From the NCBI GenBank assembly GCA_031255855.1, contig JAIRRS010000125.1, positions 1 through 42,297 of the forward strand: 42,297 nt of DNA, written 5' to 3'. This document shows positions 7,597-16,086 of the stretch, one piece after another. Both the position numbers and the translations under genes were made by a program. Source of the stretch: Tannerellaceae bacterium (GTDB lineage Bacteria; Bacteroidota; Bacteroidia; Bacteroidales; Tannerellaceae). The notes beneath the pieces were generated by a model. The model had not been told where the DNA came from. It did not search any database and worked only from the letters and a program-made list of their open reading frames with translations. The first letter of the stretch is position 1. The number at the start of each line of letters is the position of its first letter.

Positions 7597-9810
7597 ATGA
7601 AGAAGTCTTGTTGTATCTTGCTTACGTTGATTTTTTCCTTTCTTCCGGCTGTGGGACAGCGAAAAAGAGTAGGGATCGTATTAGGTGGCGGTGGAGCCAA
7701 AGGGTTTGCCCACATAGGAGTGTTGAAAGTATTGGAAGAGGCCGATATGCCCATTGATTATATCGTGGGGACCAGCATAGGAGCCATTATAGGAGGCCTG
7801 TACGCAATCGGTTATAAAGCTACGGAAATAGACAGCCTTGTGCGGCAGCAGGATTGGATGGACCTGTTGGGGGATAAGATAGAACGAAGCTATAAGACAT
7901 TTCCCGAAAAAGAAAATTCAGAACGTTACGTTTTGTCCCTCCCATTTGGAAAAGACAAGAAAGACCGCTTGATAAGCGGAGTAATCAAAGGACAAAACAT
8001 AGAAAACCTGTTTTCGAACCTGACCGTAGGCTATCACGACAGTGTAGACTTTGATTCATTTCCTATCCCATATGCCTGTGTGGCCGTGGATGTGGTAAGC
8101 GGTAAAGAACACGTATTCCGCGGAGGAAACTTCCCGCTGGCCATGCGTTCGAGCATGTCTATCCCAGCCGTGTTCACCCCTGTCCGTATGGATAGCTTAG
8201 TGTTGATAGACGGCGGCATAAGTAATAATTATCCGGCGGACATAGCCCTGCAAATGGGCGCTGATTTGATTATTGGCGTAGATTTGGGAACCAGCGACCT
8301 TAAAACACTGGATAAAATAAATACCCCCGGCGATATTATAGGACAATTCGTCGCCCTGTTTGGCCACGAGAAATATGATAAGAACAAAAAGGAGACCGAT
8401 TTGTTGCTGCGTCCGGACATGAAACCCTACCATGCCGCCAGTTTCGGACGAGATGCGATTGACACCCTGATCAGCCGGGGCGAACAAATGGCCCGCCAAC
8501 ACTGGAATGATATACAAGCACTGAAAAAGCAAGCGGAAAAAGAAGACGACGAAAAGCGAAAAACAGGCGGCGTATTGAGACCGCGTCCGGTCAATCCGCA
8601 AGACACGTTTTATATCAGGGCAATTACTTTTGAAGGAGTGGAACCAAGGGATGAAAAATGGCTGGCAAAAATAAGCGGGCTGAAGGAACACTCATTCATT
8701 ACATTGGAAAAACTGCAGGAGGCCCTGTCTATTGTTGTGGGAACCGATATGTATTCGCATGTGAGCTACAAGTTGACAGGAAACAATCCGTATACCTTGC
8801 ATTTGATGACAGAGCCCAAAACAATCAGTTCGTTCAACCTCGGAGTCCGTTTTGACACGGAAGAAATAGCGGCCGGATTGATTAATGCGACATTCGAACA
8901 CCAGGCACGCAACCGTTCGAAGTTGGCCTTCACCGGCCGGTTGGGGAAAACATCCTATGCCCGCCTGGACTATTCGCTTGAACGTATCCCGCTGCGTAGC
9001 CTGAATTTGTCCTATATGTTTCGCTACCAGGATTTGGATTTGTTTACAAGAGGCGTAAAAACCCGTAATACGACCTACACCCATCATTTGGCAGAGCTTT
9101 CGTATTCCGACATGAATTGGCTTAATTTTAGGGTGAAAGCGGGATTGAGGTACGAATACTATGACTACAATTCATTCCTTTACACAGGCGAAACGCACGA
9201 CTACACGGTAAAGCCGGAAGGATTTATCAGTTATTTCGCCTCCACTCATCTGGAAACATTAGACAAGGCCTATTTTCCAAAGCGAGGAGTATCGCTTCGT
9301 TCGGATTATGCCTTATATACCAGCAACTTTGTAAAATATAACGGTTCTTCTCCATTTTCTACGGTCTCATTGAGCTTTACGGCCGTCGTACCGTTGCCTT
9401 GGGTAAGCCGGCGGTTCTGCCTTATCCCGTCCTTTTACGGCCGTGCATTGATAGGCGGTAATCTGGCTTATCCGTTCCTGAACGCAGCCGGAGGCCCGGT
9501 TGCCGGAAAATACATGCCCCAGCAAATCCCTTTTTCCGGAATAAACCATATCGAGATAGTAGACAACCTGCTGGCCGTTACATCCCTCCAATTGCGCCAG
9601 CGTATGTGGAGCAGGCATTATATCACGCTTACGGGCAACTACGGCATACACCACAACGACTTGCTCAGCCTCTTCAAAGGCTCCAACATGTGGGGAGGGA
9701 GTATCAGTTATGCCTACGACAGCTTTGCCGGCCCCGTCAGCGCCACGTTGAGCCTTTCCGATTGGACAAAAAACGTGCAGTTTTATCTGAACGCGGGATT
9801 TTATTTTTAG
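7597..9810 (+). CDS. Patatin-like phospholipase with POTRA and outer-membrane barrel
   Basis: I start at the ATG at 7597 because it gives a clean signal peptide (MKKSCCILLTLIFSFLPAVG); the frame is open 21 bp further. The 737-residue product has a patatin domain with the oxyanion loop GGGGAKG (residues 30-36), the nucleophile Ser60 in GTSIG and the catalytic Asp205 in DGG. A POTRA-like segment follows at about residues 325-410. A C-terminal Omp85-type barrel ends in a terminal Phe (NAGFYF). The layout matches PlpD-type (type Vd secretion) proteins, in which a lipase domain is attached to its own outer membrane barrel. The lipase substrate is unknown. Confidence 0.9.
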   Translation: MKKSCCILLTLIFSFLPAVGQRKRVGIVLGGGGAKGFAHIGVLKVLEEADMPIDYIVGTSIGAIIGGLYAIGYKATEIDSLVRQQDWMDLLGDKIERSYKTFPEKENSERYVLSLPFGKDKKDRLISGVIKGQNIENLFSNLTVGYHDSVDFDSFPIPYACVAVDVVSGKEHVFRGGNFPLAMRSSMSIPAVFTPVRMDSLVLIDGGISNNYPADIALQMGADLIIGVDLGTSDLKTLDKINTPGDIIGQFVALFGHEKYDKNKKETDLLLRPDMKPYHAASFGRDAIDTLISRGEQMARQHWNDIQALKKQAEKEDDEKRKTGGVLRPRPVNPQDTFYIRAITFEGVEPRDEKWLAKISGLKEHSFITLEKLQEALSIVVGTDMYSHVSYKLTGNNPYTLHLMTEPKTISSFNLGVRFDTEEIAAGLINATFEHQARNRSKLAFTGRLGKTSYARLDYSLERIPLRSLNLSYMFRYQDLDLFTRGVKTRNTTYTHHLAELSYSDMNWLNFRVKAGLRYEYYDYNSFLYTGETHDYTVKPEGFISYFASTHLETLDKAYFPKRGVSLRSDYALYTSNFVKYNGSSPFSTVSLSFTAVVPLPWVSRRFCLIPSFYGRALIGGNLAYPFLNAAGGPVAGKYMPQQIPFSGINHIEIVDNLLAVTSLQLRQRMWSRHYITLTGNYGIHHNDLLSLFKGSNMWGGSISYAYDSFAGPVSATLSLSDWTKNVQFYLNAGFYF

Positions 9811-9826
9811 CAGACAATTGATTATA

Positions 9827-9884
9827 GACCGTTGGCAATTGGAAAATAAACTTTATTTTTGTGATCTATTAATTGTCAACGGTC
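9827..9884 (+). promoter_or_regulatory. Promoter bracketed by a 14-bp inverted repeat
   Basis: A TTGG at 9832-9835 and, 18 bp later, TATTTTTG at 9854-9861 make a good Bacteroidetes-type promoter for the DUF2461 gene. Arms at 9827-9840 and 9871-9884 form an inverted repeat (13 of 14 matching) that encloses the whole promoter and overlaps the -33 box and the transcription start region. This layout could be a two-site operator or the mark of a small inserted element. Confidence 0.5.
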
Positions 9885-9912
9885 GCTTGTCGACTACCAA
9901 CAGAATAAGATT

Positions 9913-10584
9913 ATGCTTCCTCGAATACTTGATTTTCTTAGAGACTTGCAAAAGAATAACGACCGTACATGGTTTCAGGCAAATAAAGAACGATATGAAA
10001 CGATGCGGAAAGGATATCTGGATATCGTCCAGCAATTGATAGAGCGGATAGTCGTGTTCGATCCCGGAATAGCCGGGTTGGAAGCAAAAGATTGCATGTT
10101 CCGTATTTATCGGGATATCCGTTTCTCGCCCAATAAACAGCCCTATAAAAACCACTTCGGCGCATATATGGCGCCGGGAGGGAGGAATAGCCTCAAGAGC
10201 GGTTACTATTTCCACGTCGAACCGGGCAATAATGTTCTTTCGGGTGGATTGTGGATGCCCGAACCGAAGTTGTTGAAAAAAGTACGTAAAGATATATACG
10301 ACCAGATGGACGAATTTGTAGCCATCCTGGAAGAACCGTCGTTTAAAGCATCCTATCCTGAATTGGAAGGCGAAACATTAAAACGTAACCCGGCAGGTTA
10401 TCCTTCCGAATTTCCGCACGACGACATCATCCGGCACAAAGATTTTTGCGTAAGTACGGTGAAGCCCGACAGTTTCTTTTCACAAAAGAATTGGATGGAC
10501 GAAACAGTCGCTACTTTCGAAAAACTCCTTCCATTCAACCGTTTCCTTAATTATACGGTAGACGAGTATTTGGAAATAGGCTAA
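9913..10584 (+). CDS. DUF2461 (TIGR02453) family protein
   Basis: This 223-residue protein belongs to a widespread family with no established biochemical role. Recognisable parts are the N-terminal FLRDLQKNNDRTWFQANK region, the central FRIYRDIRFSPNKQPYKNHFGA block (residues 57-78), and GGLWMPEPKLLKKVR, all typical of DUF2461. No signal peptide is present, so it is probably cytoplasmic. The stop codon overlaps the stop of the convergent DUF4874/DUF4832 gene by a few bases. The upstream promoter sits inside an inverted repeat. Confidence 0.88.
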   Translation: MLPRILDFLRDLQKNNDRTWFQANKERYETMRKGYLDIVQQLIERIVVFDPGIAGLEAKDCMFRIYRDIRFSPNKQPYKNHFGAYMAPGGRNSLKSGYYFHVEPGNNVLSGGLWMPEPKLLKKVRKDIYDQMDEFVAILEEPSFKASYPELEGETLKRNPAGYPSEFPHDDIIRHKDFCVSTVKPDSFFSQKNWMDETVATFEKLLPFNRFLNYTVDEYLEIG

Positions 10585-12134
10585 AAAGTGATCGTTGTCA
10601 GGATATTGACTCCATATTTCTTATCGGGCGAAACCCACCATTCCACATCACTGTTGGCGCAACGGATGGCATAGCGGCTGTCGAACATCAGATGTTTCGA
10701 TTCGTCGGGCATCCATAAACCCAACTTATAAGTTCCTTTATCTATCGTCCCTCCTTCCATTACGATGTCAGCCTTGACAGTATGGGGTATCGGAAAGCGT
10801 TTTTTGTCGATCGGGCGGTGCGGATGCCAGAACCTGACATCGTCCTGTGTACGTATCCGGAAGGCTACACGGTCGTTTGCATCTATCAGGACGAAATAGA
10901 CGGCATGCTCATTAAACAACGTGGCGAATCCCCGGTTAACCAGCGACAATTCTACCCGGTTCTTTTTCTTCAGGTTCCATTGTTTATTTGTTTTGAATTT
11001 TTGCAGTTCGATACGGTATCCCAAGTGGTCGCGTATATACTCAAAGACACTTCGCTCTACTTTTGTCTTGTCTTTTTTCCTGAAATAATTGGGTGAGTAA
11101 GGCATATTGTTTTCGGATAAGAACTTTTCTGTGACCGGCGTTTCTTTCCAGTACATCATCGAATATTTCTCTTTAGCCCCATGTTCTTTATAATTATGAA
11201 CGATACCTAATGACGTGTAATGTTGTTGCGAAAGCCTGCGTGCCGTTTCCAATCCGTCGATAATCCATCCGGCATTTACGTTGTTCGAGCCTTTCGCCAC
11301 GCTCCATTTTCCCCAGGGAAGGTTGCCGTCGATAAGGAGGAACTGGCTTTCGTCGACCATCTGTTTGTGGCCGGAAGTCCCTTCAGACAGGCCTTCGTCC
11401 CGGGGATGTTTCCTGATGGCGATAAAGTCGTCGTGGTATGAAACGCGGCTGTAGTAACCGGAAGAAGGATCCAGTAATTGCTTAAGCTCCGGAGTCCGGA
11501 TTTGCACCATCCGTTCGCCGGGAATCATACTACAGATGTTTTCAAGGATATTTTTCTTTGTCTCGTCTGACTTTTCCAGCCCGTTGGAAGAGTGACGCCA
11601 TTCTCCCCGGGCGCCGACAAAACCGGCTTGCAGAACTAAAATCACATCCCGGTTTTCACGCAGTATTTTTCGCAGTTGTTTGGTATGGGTAACGATATCC
11701 TTTTCAGTAGGGGCAGTTTCCTCGTTTACGTTGCCGGTTTCGTATGCAAACCTGAGGATGGCCTTTAGCCCGTTCTTTCGCAACGTTTCGAAGAAACCTT
11801 CCATTACCTTGAACTCGTCTTCGGTTATTTCCCTTCCGATTGTGCCTGTCAGATAAAAGGAGGTTTGGACAAGAGATACTTTTTCATCCTTATACTCTTC
11901 TATTTGTTCTTCTAAATAAAAAGCGGCCTCTCGAAATTCTTGGGAGTTACACATGAATGCCCCATCGGTGACGTCCAGAGCGACTTCCAGACGAAATCCC
12001 CGCTCAGGATTGCAGATTCCGTTTGCCCCTTCCGGGTCGTCGGCGAATAGAGCTTTATAATGTGTTGTTTGCCCATATACAGAGACACAACATATTTGGA
12101 TGATAAGGGCTGCGAAGAAGGTTATTTTTCTCAT
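10581..12134 (-). CDS. Secreted DUF4874/DUF4832 protein
   Basis: I start at the ATG at 12134, since the next residues (RKITFFAALIIQICCVSVYG) form a signal peptide; the frame is open 21 bp further upstream. The 517-residue mature part begins with the family's NPERGFR motif. An N-terminal barrel-like DUF4874 region (about residues 35-200) precedes a central and C-terminal DUF4832 region. These pairs look like glycoside-hydrolase-like secreted proteins of Bacteroidetes, but no activity is established. A beta-rich C-terminal part (from about residue 385) includes the motif WHPHRPIDKKRFPIP. No carbohydrate-locus neighbours are present. Confidence 0.8.
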   Translation of the reverse strand: MRKITFFAALIIQICCVSVYGQTTHYKALFADDPEGANGICNPERGFRLEVALDVTDGAFMCNSQEFREAAFYLEEQIEEYKDEKVSLVQTSFYLTGTIGREITEDEFKVMEGFFETLRKNGLKAILRFAYETGNVNEETAPTEKDIVTHTKQLRKILRENRDVILVLQAGFVGARGEWRHSSNGLEKSDETKKNILENICSMIPGERMVQIRTPELKQLLDPSSGYYSRVSYHDDFIAIRKHPRDEGLSEGTSGHKQMVDESQFLLIDGNLPWGKWSVAKGSNNVNAGWIIDGLETARRLSQQHYTSLGIVHNYKEHGAKEKYSMMYWKETPVTEKFLSENNMPYSPNYFRKKDKTKVERSVFEYIRDHLGYRIELQKFKTNKQWNLKKKNRVELSLVNRGFATLFNEHAVYFVLIDANDRVAFRIRTQDDVRFWHPHRPIDKKRFPIPHTVKADIVMEGGTIDKGTYKLGLWMPDESKHLMFDSRYAIRCANSDVEWWVSPDKKYGVNILTTITF

Positions 12135-12354
12135 TTCCAATTTAATATTAGTCAATAGTAATTGTCGTCAATAGTGTCTGGCCATCGCCAGCGGATACGG
12201 AAGGACGAGGCATATTCCCCGGCGGTTTCTTCCTGATTTCCCAATAGGTTTTGGCATCGTAAATACACTTGTTTTATGTAAACAATGTCAAAAGAAAGAA
12301 TTTCTGTAGAGAAATAGGAAGTTAACGATGTTAAAATAATATAATCACAGTAGT

Positions 12355-12393
12355 ATGTATTGCATAGTACATAGGTAATACATATATTTGTAT
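12355..12393 (+). promoter_or_regulatory. PadR-gene promoter with overlapping operator-like inverted repeats
   Basis: TTGC at 12360-12363, a 19-bp spacer and TATATTTG at 12383-12390 form a near-ideal Bacteroidetes promoter. Three inverted repeats overlap it: ATGTATT/AATACAT (12355-12361 and 12377-12383), TATGTA/TACATA (12354-12359 and 12368-12373) and ATACA/TGTAT (12378-12382 and 12389-12393). ATGT...ACAT dyads are typical PadR-family targets. Binding here would block the promoter, so autorepression by the adjacent PadR protein is likely. Confidence 0.65.
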
Positions 12394-12409
12394 CATTAAA
12401 TAGAAAATA

Positions 12410-12736
12410 ATGAATGCAGAGAACGTAAAATCGCAAATGCGGAAGGGGATATTAGAATATTGCATCCTCTTACTTCTGAAAAAAGAATCAGCTTACACCT
12501 CTGACATTATTCAGAAGTTGCAAGAAGCAAAATTGATTGTTGTGGAAGGCACACTGTATCCTCTTTTGACCCGGTTGAAAAATAGTGAGCTGTTGGGGTA
12601 TCAGTGGATAGAATCTACACAGGGACCGCCACGTAAGTATTACAAACTGACAGAAAAAGGAGAAAAATTCCTTGGCGAGCTGGAAACCTCGTGGCAGGAA
12701 TTAAATAACACGATTAACCACATTAGAAACAATTAA
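12410..12736 (+). CDS. PadR-family transcriptional regulator
   Basis: This 108-residue winged-helix repressor begins with the family's opening MRKGILEYCILLLLKKE and contains VVEGTLYPLLTRLKNSELL, which forms the recognition and wing region, then GPPRKYYKLTEKGE. It is the size of a minimal PadR without a long C-terminal dimerisation arm. The PspC-domain gene follows 13 bp later, and this PadR-PspC pairing is common in Bacteroidetes. PadR proteins usually respond to a small ligand or envelope stress; the signal here is unknown. It probably regulates its own operon. Confidence 0.92.
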   Translation: MNAENVKSQMRKGILEYCILLLLKKESAYTSDIIQKLQEAKLIVVEGTLYPLLTRLKNSELLGYQWIESTQGPPRKYYKLTEKGEKFLGELETSWQELNNTINHIRNN

Positions 12737-12749
12737 ATAAGATAAAATA

Positions 12750-13820
12750 ATGAAGAAGACACTGACTGTTAATCTGGGAGGTACTGTATTCCACATTGAT
12801 GAAGATGCTTACCAATTACTGGATAAATACTTATCCAACCTTCGGATTCATTTCAGCAAAGAAGACGGAGGTGATGAAATCATGGGCGATTTCGAACTGC
12901 GTATTTCAGAAATATTGAGCGAGCGCGTTCGTTTGGGGAATGAAGTGATTACAATTACACATGTGGAGACGGTAATCGAGCGTATGGGAAAGGTGGAAGA
13001 TCTGTTCGAATACAATGAAACCTCGTACCAACAAACCACCGAACAGACAACTACCCAGGAAAAAGAAAAGGTAAGCAAACGGCTTTTCCGTAATCCCGAC
13101 GATAGAATATTGGGTGGTATATGCAGCGGCTTTGCGGCTTATGTGGGGTGGGATCCCACGCCGGTCAGGCTTTTGCTCTTTATCCTGATGTTTTTCTATG
13201 GCATAATGATTCCGATCTATTTTATTTTATGGTTGATTGTCCCAATGGCCCAGACAGCTACGGAAAAACTGCAAATGCGCGGAGAAAGTGTAACGGTGGA
13301 AAGTATCGGGAAAACCGTGACCGACAACTTCGAACGTGTGGCTGGCAACCAAAAGCTCGGCGACGGTTTTATGCAAGTATTAGGCGTGTTGCTCAAGGTG
13401 TTTGCCGTATTGATAGGGATCATATTTTTTCCGGCGATTTTGCTTGTGTTGTTCGTTCTGTTTATTGTAATGATTTCATTATTTGCCGGAGGTTTGGGAG
13501 GAGTCGGTTTGGGTTTTCTTTACAACATTATGCCTTCTACTAATTGGGATATATTGCTTTCATATCCCGAATGGATGCTTGTATTGGGCAGCGTTTGCAC
13601 AATTCTTTTGATTGGTATTCCAGTCTTGGTTGTCTTGTATGCGACTTGCAGTTTGATATTCAAGTTTAAACCTCTGCCTAAGGGAGTCAACTGGGCCATC
13701 TTTATTATCTGGATGTTGGCTTTGGGCGCGAATATCTTTTTTGCAGTGCGGTATGGAATCCCGTTTTGGGGAGAATGGAATAAGTGGGGCTTGAATTCTA
13801 TTCACCTTCCGGCTTGGTGA
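12750..13820 (+). CDS. PspC-domain membrane protein
   Basis: This 356-residue protein has an N-terminal soluble domain (residues 1-95, MKKTLTVNLGGTVFHIDEDAY) typical of the Bacteroidetes PspC partner, followed by a Thr/Gln-rich linker. The PspC domain (about 110-175) contains RNPDDRILGGICSGFAAYVGWDPTPVRLL and one or two membrane spans. Four more hydrophobic segments occupy roughly residues 210-340. PspC proteins take part in phage-shock-type membrane stress responses. The gene is the second of the PadR operon and ends before a clear terminator. Confidence 0.88.
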   Translation: MKKTLTVNLGGTVFHIDEDAYQLLDKYLSNLRIHFSKEDGGDEIMGDFELRISEILSERVRLGNEVITITHVETVIERMGKVEDLFEYNETSYQQTTEQTTTQEKEKVSKRLFRNPDDRILGGICSGFAAYVGWDPTPVRLLLFILMFFYGIMIPIYFILWLIVPMAQTATEKLQMRGESVTVESIGKTVTDNFERVAGNQKLGDGFMQVLGVLLKVFAVLIGIIFFPAILLVLFVLFIVMISLFAGGLGGVGLGFLYNIMPSTNWDILLSYPEWMLVLGSVCTILLIGIPVLVVLYATCSLIFKFKPLPKGVNWAIFIIWMLALGANIFFAVRYGIPFWGEWNKWGLNSIHLPAW

Positions 13821-13857
13821 AGGTAATTTATAATAGTGTGTATTGTGTGTTTCAAAC

Positions 13858-13893
13858 AAAGAAGGCCGCTCTGTCTCAGAGGGGCCCTCTTTT
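13858..13893 (+). terminator. Intrinsic terminator after the PadR-PspC operon
   Basis: A 15-bp stem (13858-13872 with 13878-13892, two mismatches) encloses a 5-nt loop. It begins with AAA and ends in TTTT, so it could work on both strands. It lies 38 bp after the PspC stop codon and is well placed to end that transcript. Confidence 0.75.
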
Positions 13894-14030
13894 AAGGTTA
13901 ACAAATTTATGAGTAAAAAACCACTAATGAATCTATGTAAAAAATAATCTTTACGTAAATCTTATGAAAGATTTAGAAAAATATTGTTGCAAATGTAAGG
14001 AATGTTTTTCAAAATAAAAACAATTTCTTA

Positions 14031-14426
14031 CTATTTATATCCTTTTCTTATTTTTTCGGCCACCTCGGACAACTCTTCTTGGGAAGGATTTAATTTCCCT
14101 TTTCCGAAATAAATATCAGATTCTTTTGTCATAGGAATTAAATGGATATGCGCGTGGGGTACTTCCAGCCCAATAACAGTCAACCCGATACGTTTGCATG
14201 GAATCGCGGCTTTTTGGGCGTGCGCAACCCGCTTGGCAAAAGCCATCATACGGCCTAACGCGTCGTCGTCGATATCAAATATATAATCAACTTCTTGTTT
14301 GGGAACAACCAGCGTATGTCCTACCGCTACCGGATTAATATCCAAAAAGGCGAAAAATTCTTCGTTCTCCGCAATCTTGTGACAAGGAATCTCACCTGCA
14401 ATGATTCTGCTGAATATAGTTGCCAT
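14031..14426 (-). CDS. HIT family (histidine triad) nucleotide-binding protein
   Basis: This 131-residue cytoplasmic protein carries the histidine triad HAHIHLIPM at about residues 95-103 and the family start IFSRIIAGEIPCHKIAE. HIT proteins of the HinT type hydrolyse nucleoside phosphoramidates and acyl-AMP; the exact substrate is not known here. It follows greA by 8 bp on the same strand. The greA-HIT order is conserved in Bacteroidetes. Length is usual. Confidence 0.93.
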   Translation of the reverse strand: MATIFSRIIAGEIPCHKIAENEEFFAFLDINPVAVGHTLVVPKQEVDYIFDIDDDALGRMMAFAKRVAHAQKAAIPCKRIGLTVIGLEVPHAHIHLIPMTKESDIYFGKGKLNPSQEELSEVAEKIRKGYK

Positions 14427-14434
14427 ATGCTTGT

Positions 14435-14905
14435 TTAAATAGAAATATCCATGATTTCAAAACGCATAACACCCGACGGTACGGTAATATCCACCACATC
14501 GCCTACCTTTTTACCCATAAGCCCTTGGGCGATAGGGGTATTTACTGAAATCTTGCCTTCTCTCAGGTTCGCTTCCGAGTCCGACACTAAGGTATAACAC
14601 ATGACGGCGTTATTATTCGTGTTCCTAATCTTCACTTTATTTAATATTTGGACGGCATCTGTCGATACCCGTGATTCATCGATCAGACGAGCATTTGAGA
14701 TTAAATTTTTCAATTGAGCCAATTTGGCTTCCAGGATGCCTTGTGCATCCTTTGCTGCGTCATATTCGGCATTTTCAGATAAATCTCCTTTATCTCTCGC
14801 TTCAGCTATTTGCGCAGAGATCTCAGGACGCTTTACAGTTTCCAAATAATTGATTTCGGCCAAAATCTTGTTATAGCCTTCTTCTGTCATATAACTAACA
14901 GCCAT
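14435..14905 (-). CDS. greA: Transcription elongation factor GreA
   Basis: GreA rescues backtracked RNA polymerase by stimulating transcript cleavage. The 156-residue protein has the N-terminal coiled-coil with acidic tip residues (ARDKGDLSENAEYDAAKDAQ, about 35-54, including the conserved Asp and Glu) and the FKBP-like C-terminal domain ending in VPSGVMRFEIMDISI. A canonical AAGGAG Shine-Dalgarno precedes the ATG, which is uncommon in this phylum. Its own promoter and a terminator-like hairpin lie in the leader. Confidence 0.96.
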   Translation of the reverse strand: MAVSYMTEEGYNKILAEINYLETVKRPEISAQIAEARDKGDLSENAEYDAAKDAQGILEAKLAQLKNLISNARLIDESRVSTDAVQILNKVKIRNTNNNAVMCYTLVSDSEANLREGKISVNTPIAQGLMGKKVGDVVDITVPSGVMRFEIMDISI

Positions 14906-14956
14906 AGTAAATTCTCCTTACAATTTAATCTTAACTACTTATTTTTAGCAAACAAT

Positions 14957-14989
14957 AAAAAAGAATCCCGGACAATCACTTGACCGGAA
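14957..14989 (-). terminator. Terminator-like hairpin in the greA leader
   Basis: On the minus strand, a 10-bp stem (14989-14980 with 14975-14966, one T-T mismatch and one G-T pair) is closed by a GTGA loop. The run TTCTTTTTT (14965-14957) follows directly, giving an intrinsic-terminator shape. It lies between the likely greA promoter (15020-15049) and the greA start. It may attenuate greA or end read-through from the exporter operon upstream. Confidence 0.6.
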
Positions 14990-15019
14990 CCCCAATCTCA
15001 ATCTTGATATATGTTACCG

Positions 15020-15049
15020 CAAATATATGTTTTTTTAAACGAGAGGCAA
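15020..15049 (-). promoter_or_regulatory. Likely greA promoter
   Basis: Read on the minus strand, TTGC (15049-15046), an 18-bp spacer and TATATTTG (15027-15020) fit the Bacteroidetes promoter pattern. Transcription would begin near 15013 and give a greA leader of about 108 nt that contains the hairpin at 14957-14989. Confidence 0.55.
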
Positions 15050-15185
15050 AATTTTCATGCGTGCTTTAAAACATAGAAAAAAGGATTTCCTCCGAAATTT
15101 GATTATTGGGCGTATACGATATCCTAAAGGCCGTATCTGGCAACAAAAAGGGAGATGTTCGCTGTCCTTTAAAGCAATTCCGGAT

Positions 15186-16076
15186 TTATATGAGGGATTT
15201 TTTCTTTAATCGCTGCCTGTTTAATGTATCTGCGGCTTGTAAGATAACCGACAGGGTTATTAAAAATATTCCGATATAGAAGGAGAGATTTAATTCTCTT
15301 GCTTCATTGAAGAATAAAATAGCAATAATAATGCTATATACGGCATCAAGATTATAACTTAGATTGACAGTGAATGCTGAAATCTTTTGAAGCACCTGTA
15401 TGTTAAACAATTGTAAGAATACGGTACTGAATAGCGCGAGAATAAATATGAAAAGGAGGTTCCTTGGGTCAGGAATTATAGATGACACCGGAAATGTGTT
15501 TAAATAGAAAGGCAAACAGATACTTAAAACGATACTACCTCCTACCATTTGATATAATAATATCGTTTCAGGTTTATAGGCTGTACCGACTTTTTTAGTA
15601 AATATGGTCATCAAACTATATAATGCGGAAGATATCAATCCCAATATTATTCCTGTTCGATAACGAATATCGAAGGAAAAAATCAGAAATATTCCGACGA
15701 CAACAATTATACTATAGATGAATTCTTTACCGCTAAATTTTCTTTTTAATATAACAGGTTCCAAAAGAGCTGTAAAAAAACCAACTAAGGCAAAACAGAC
15801 GACGCCAATTGAAATGTTAGCGGCTTTAATACTACCGAAGAAGAAAACCCAATGCAATCCCAAAAGTCCTCCTATACCTCCTATCTTCATAAAGGAGAAG
15901 AGTGATATTCGCTGAATTTTTTTATTTGATAATACATAAGCTAAAAATATGATTGATGCAAATATCATTCTCCACCAAACGATTAAACCTTCATTCATAG
16001 TTATAACTTTCCCTAAAATACTGCCTAATGCAGCAAACATTATTGCAACATGCAATTTTATAAAAGTAGCTTTCAT
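15186..16076 (-). CDS. EamA/DMT-superfamily transporter
   Basis: This 296-residue inner membrane protein has ten hydrophobic segments in two halves of five, the EamA-repeat layout of drug/metabolite exporters. The first half includes LHVAIMFAALGSILGKVI and GLHWVFFFGSIKAANISIGV; the second includes GLISSALYSLMTIFTKKVG. Substrates of this group range from amino acids to small metabolites and cannot be told from sequence. It begins 10 bp after the 84-residue unknown gene and is the last of a three-gene operon. Its base composition is AT-richer than greA to the left. Confidence 0.88.
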   Translation of the reverse strand: MKATFIKLHVAIMFAALGSILGKVITMNEGLIVWWRMIFASIIFLAYVLSNKKIQRISLFSFMKIGGIGGLLGLHWVFFFGSIKAANISIGVVCFALVGFFTALLEPVILKRKFSGKEFIYSIIVVVGIFLIFSFDIRYRTGIILGLISSALYSLMTIFTKKVGTAYKPETILLYQMVGGSIVLSICLPFYLNTFPVSSIIPDPRNLLFIFILALFSTVFLQLFNIQVLQKISAFTVNLSYNLDAVYSIIIAILFFNEARELNLSFYIGIFLITLSVILQAADTLNRQRLKKKSLI

Positions 16077-16086
16077 ATCGTATATT

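Noticed and set aside
12152..12436. 94-codon minus-strand frame between the DUF4874/DUF4832 and PadR genes
   Set aside because: It overlaps the PadR promoter and start, shows no protein-like pattern beyond AT-rich hydrophobic codons, and the region is explained by promoters.
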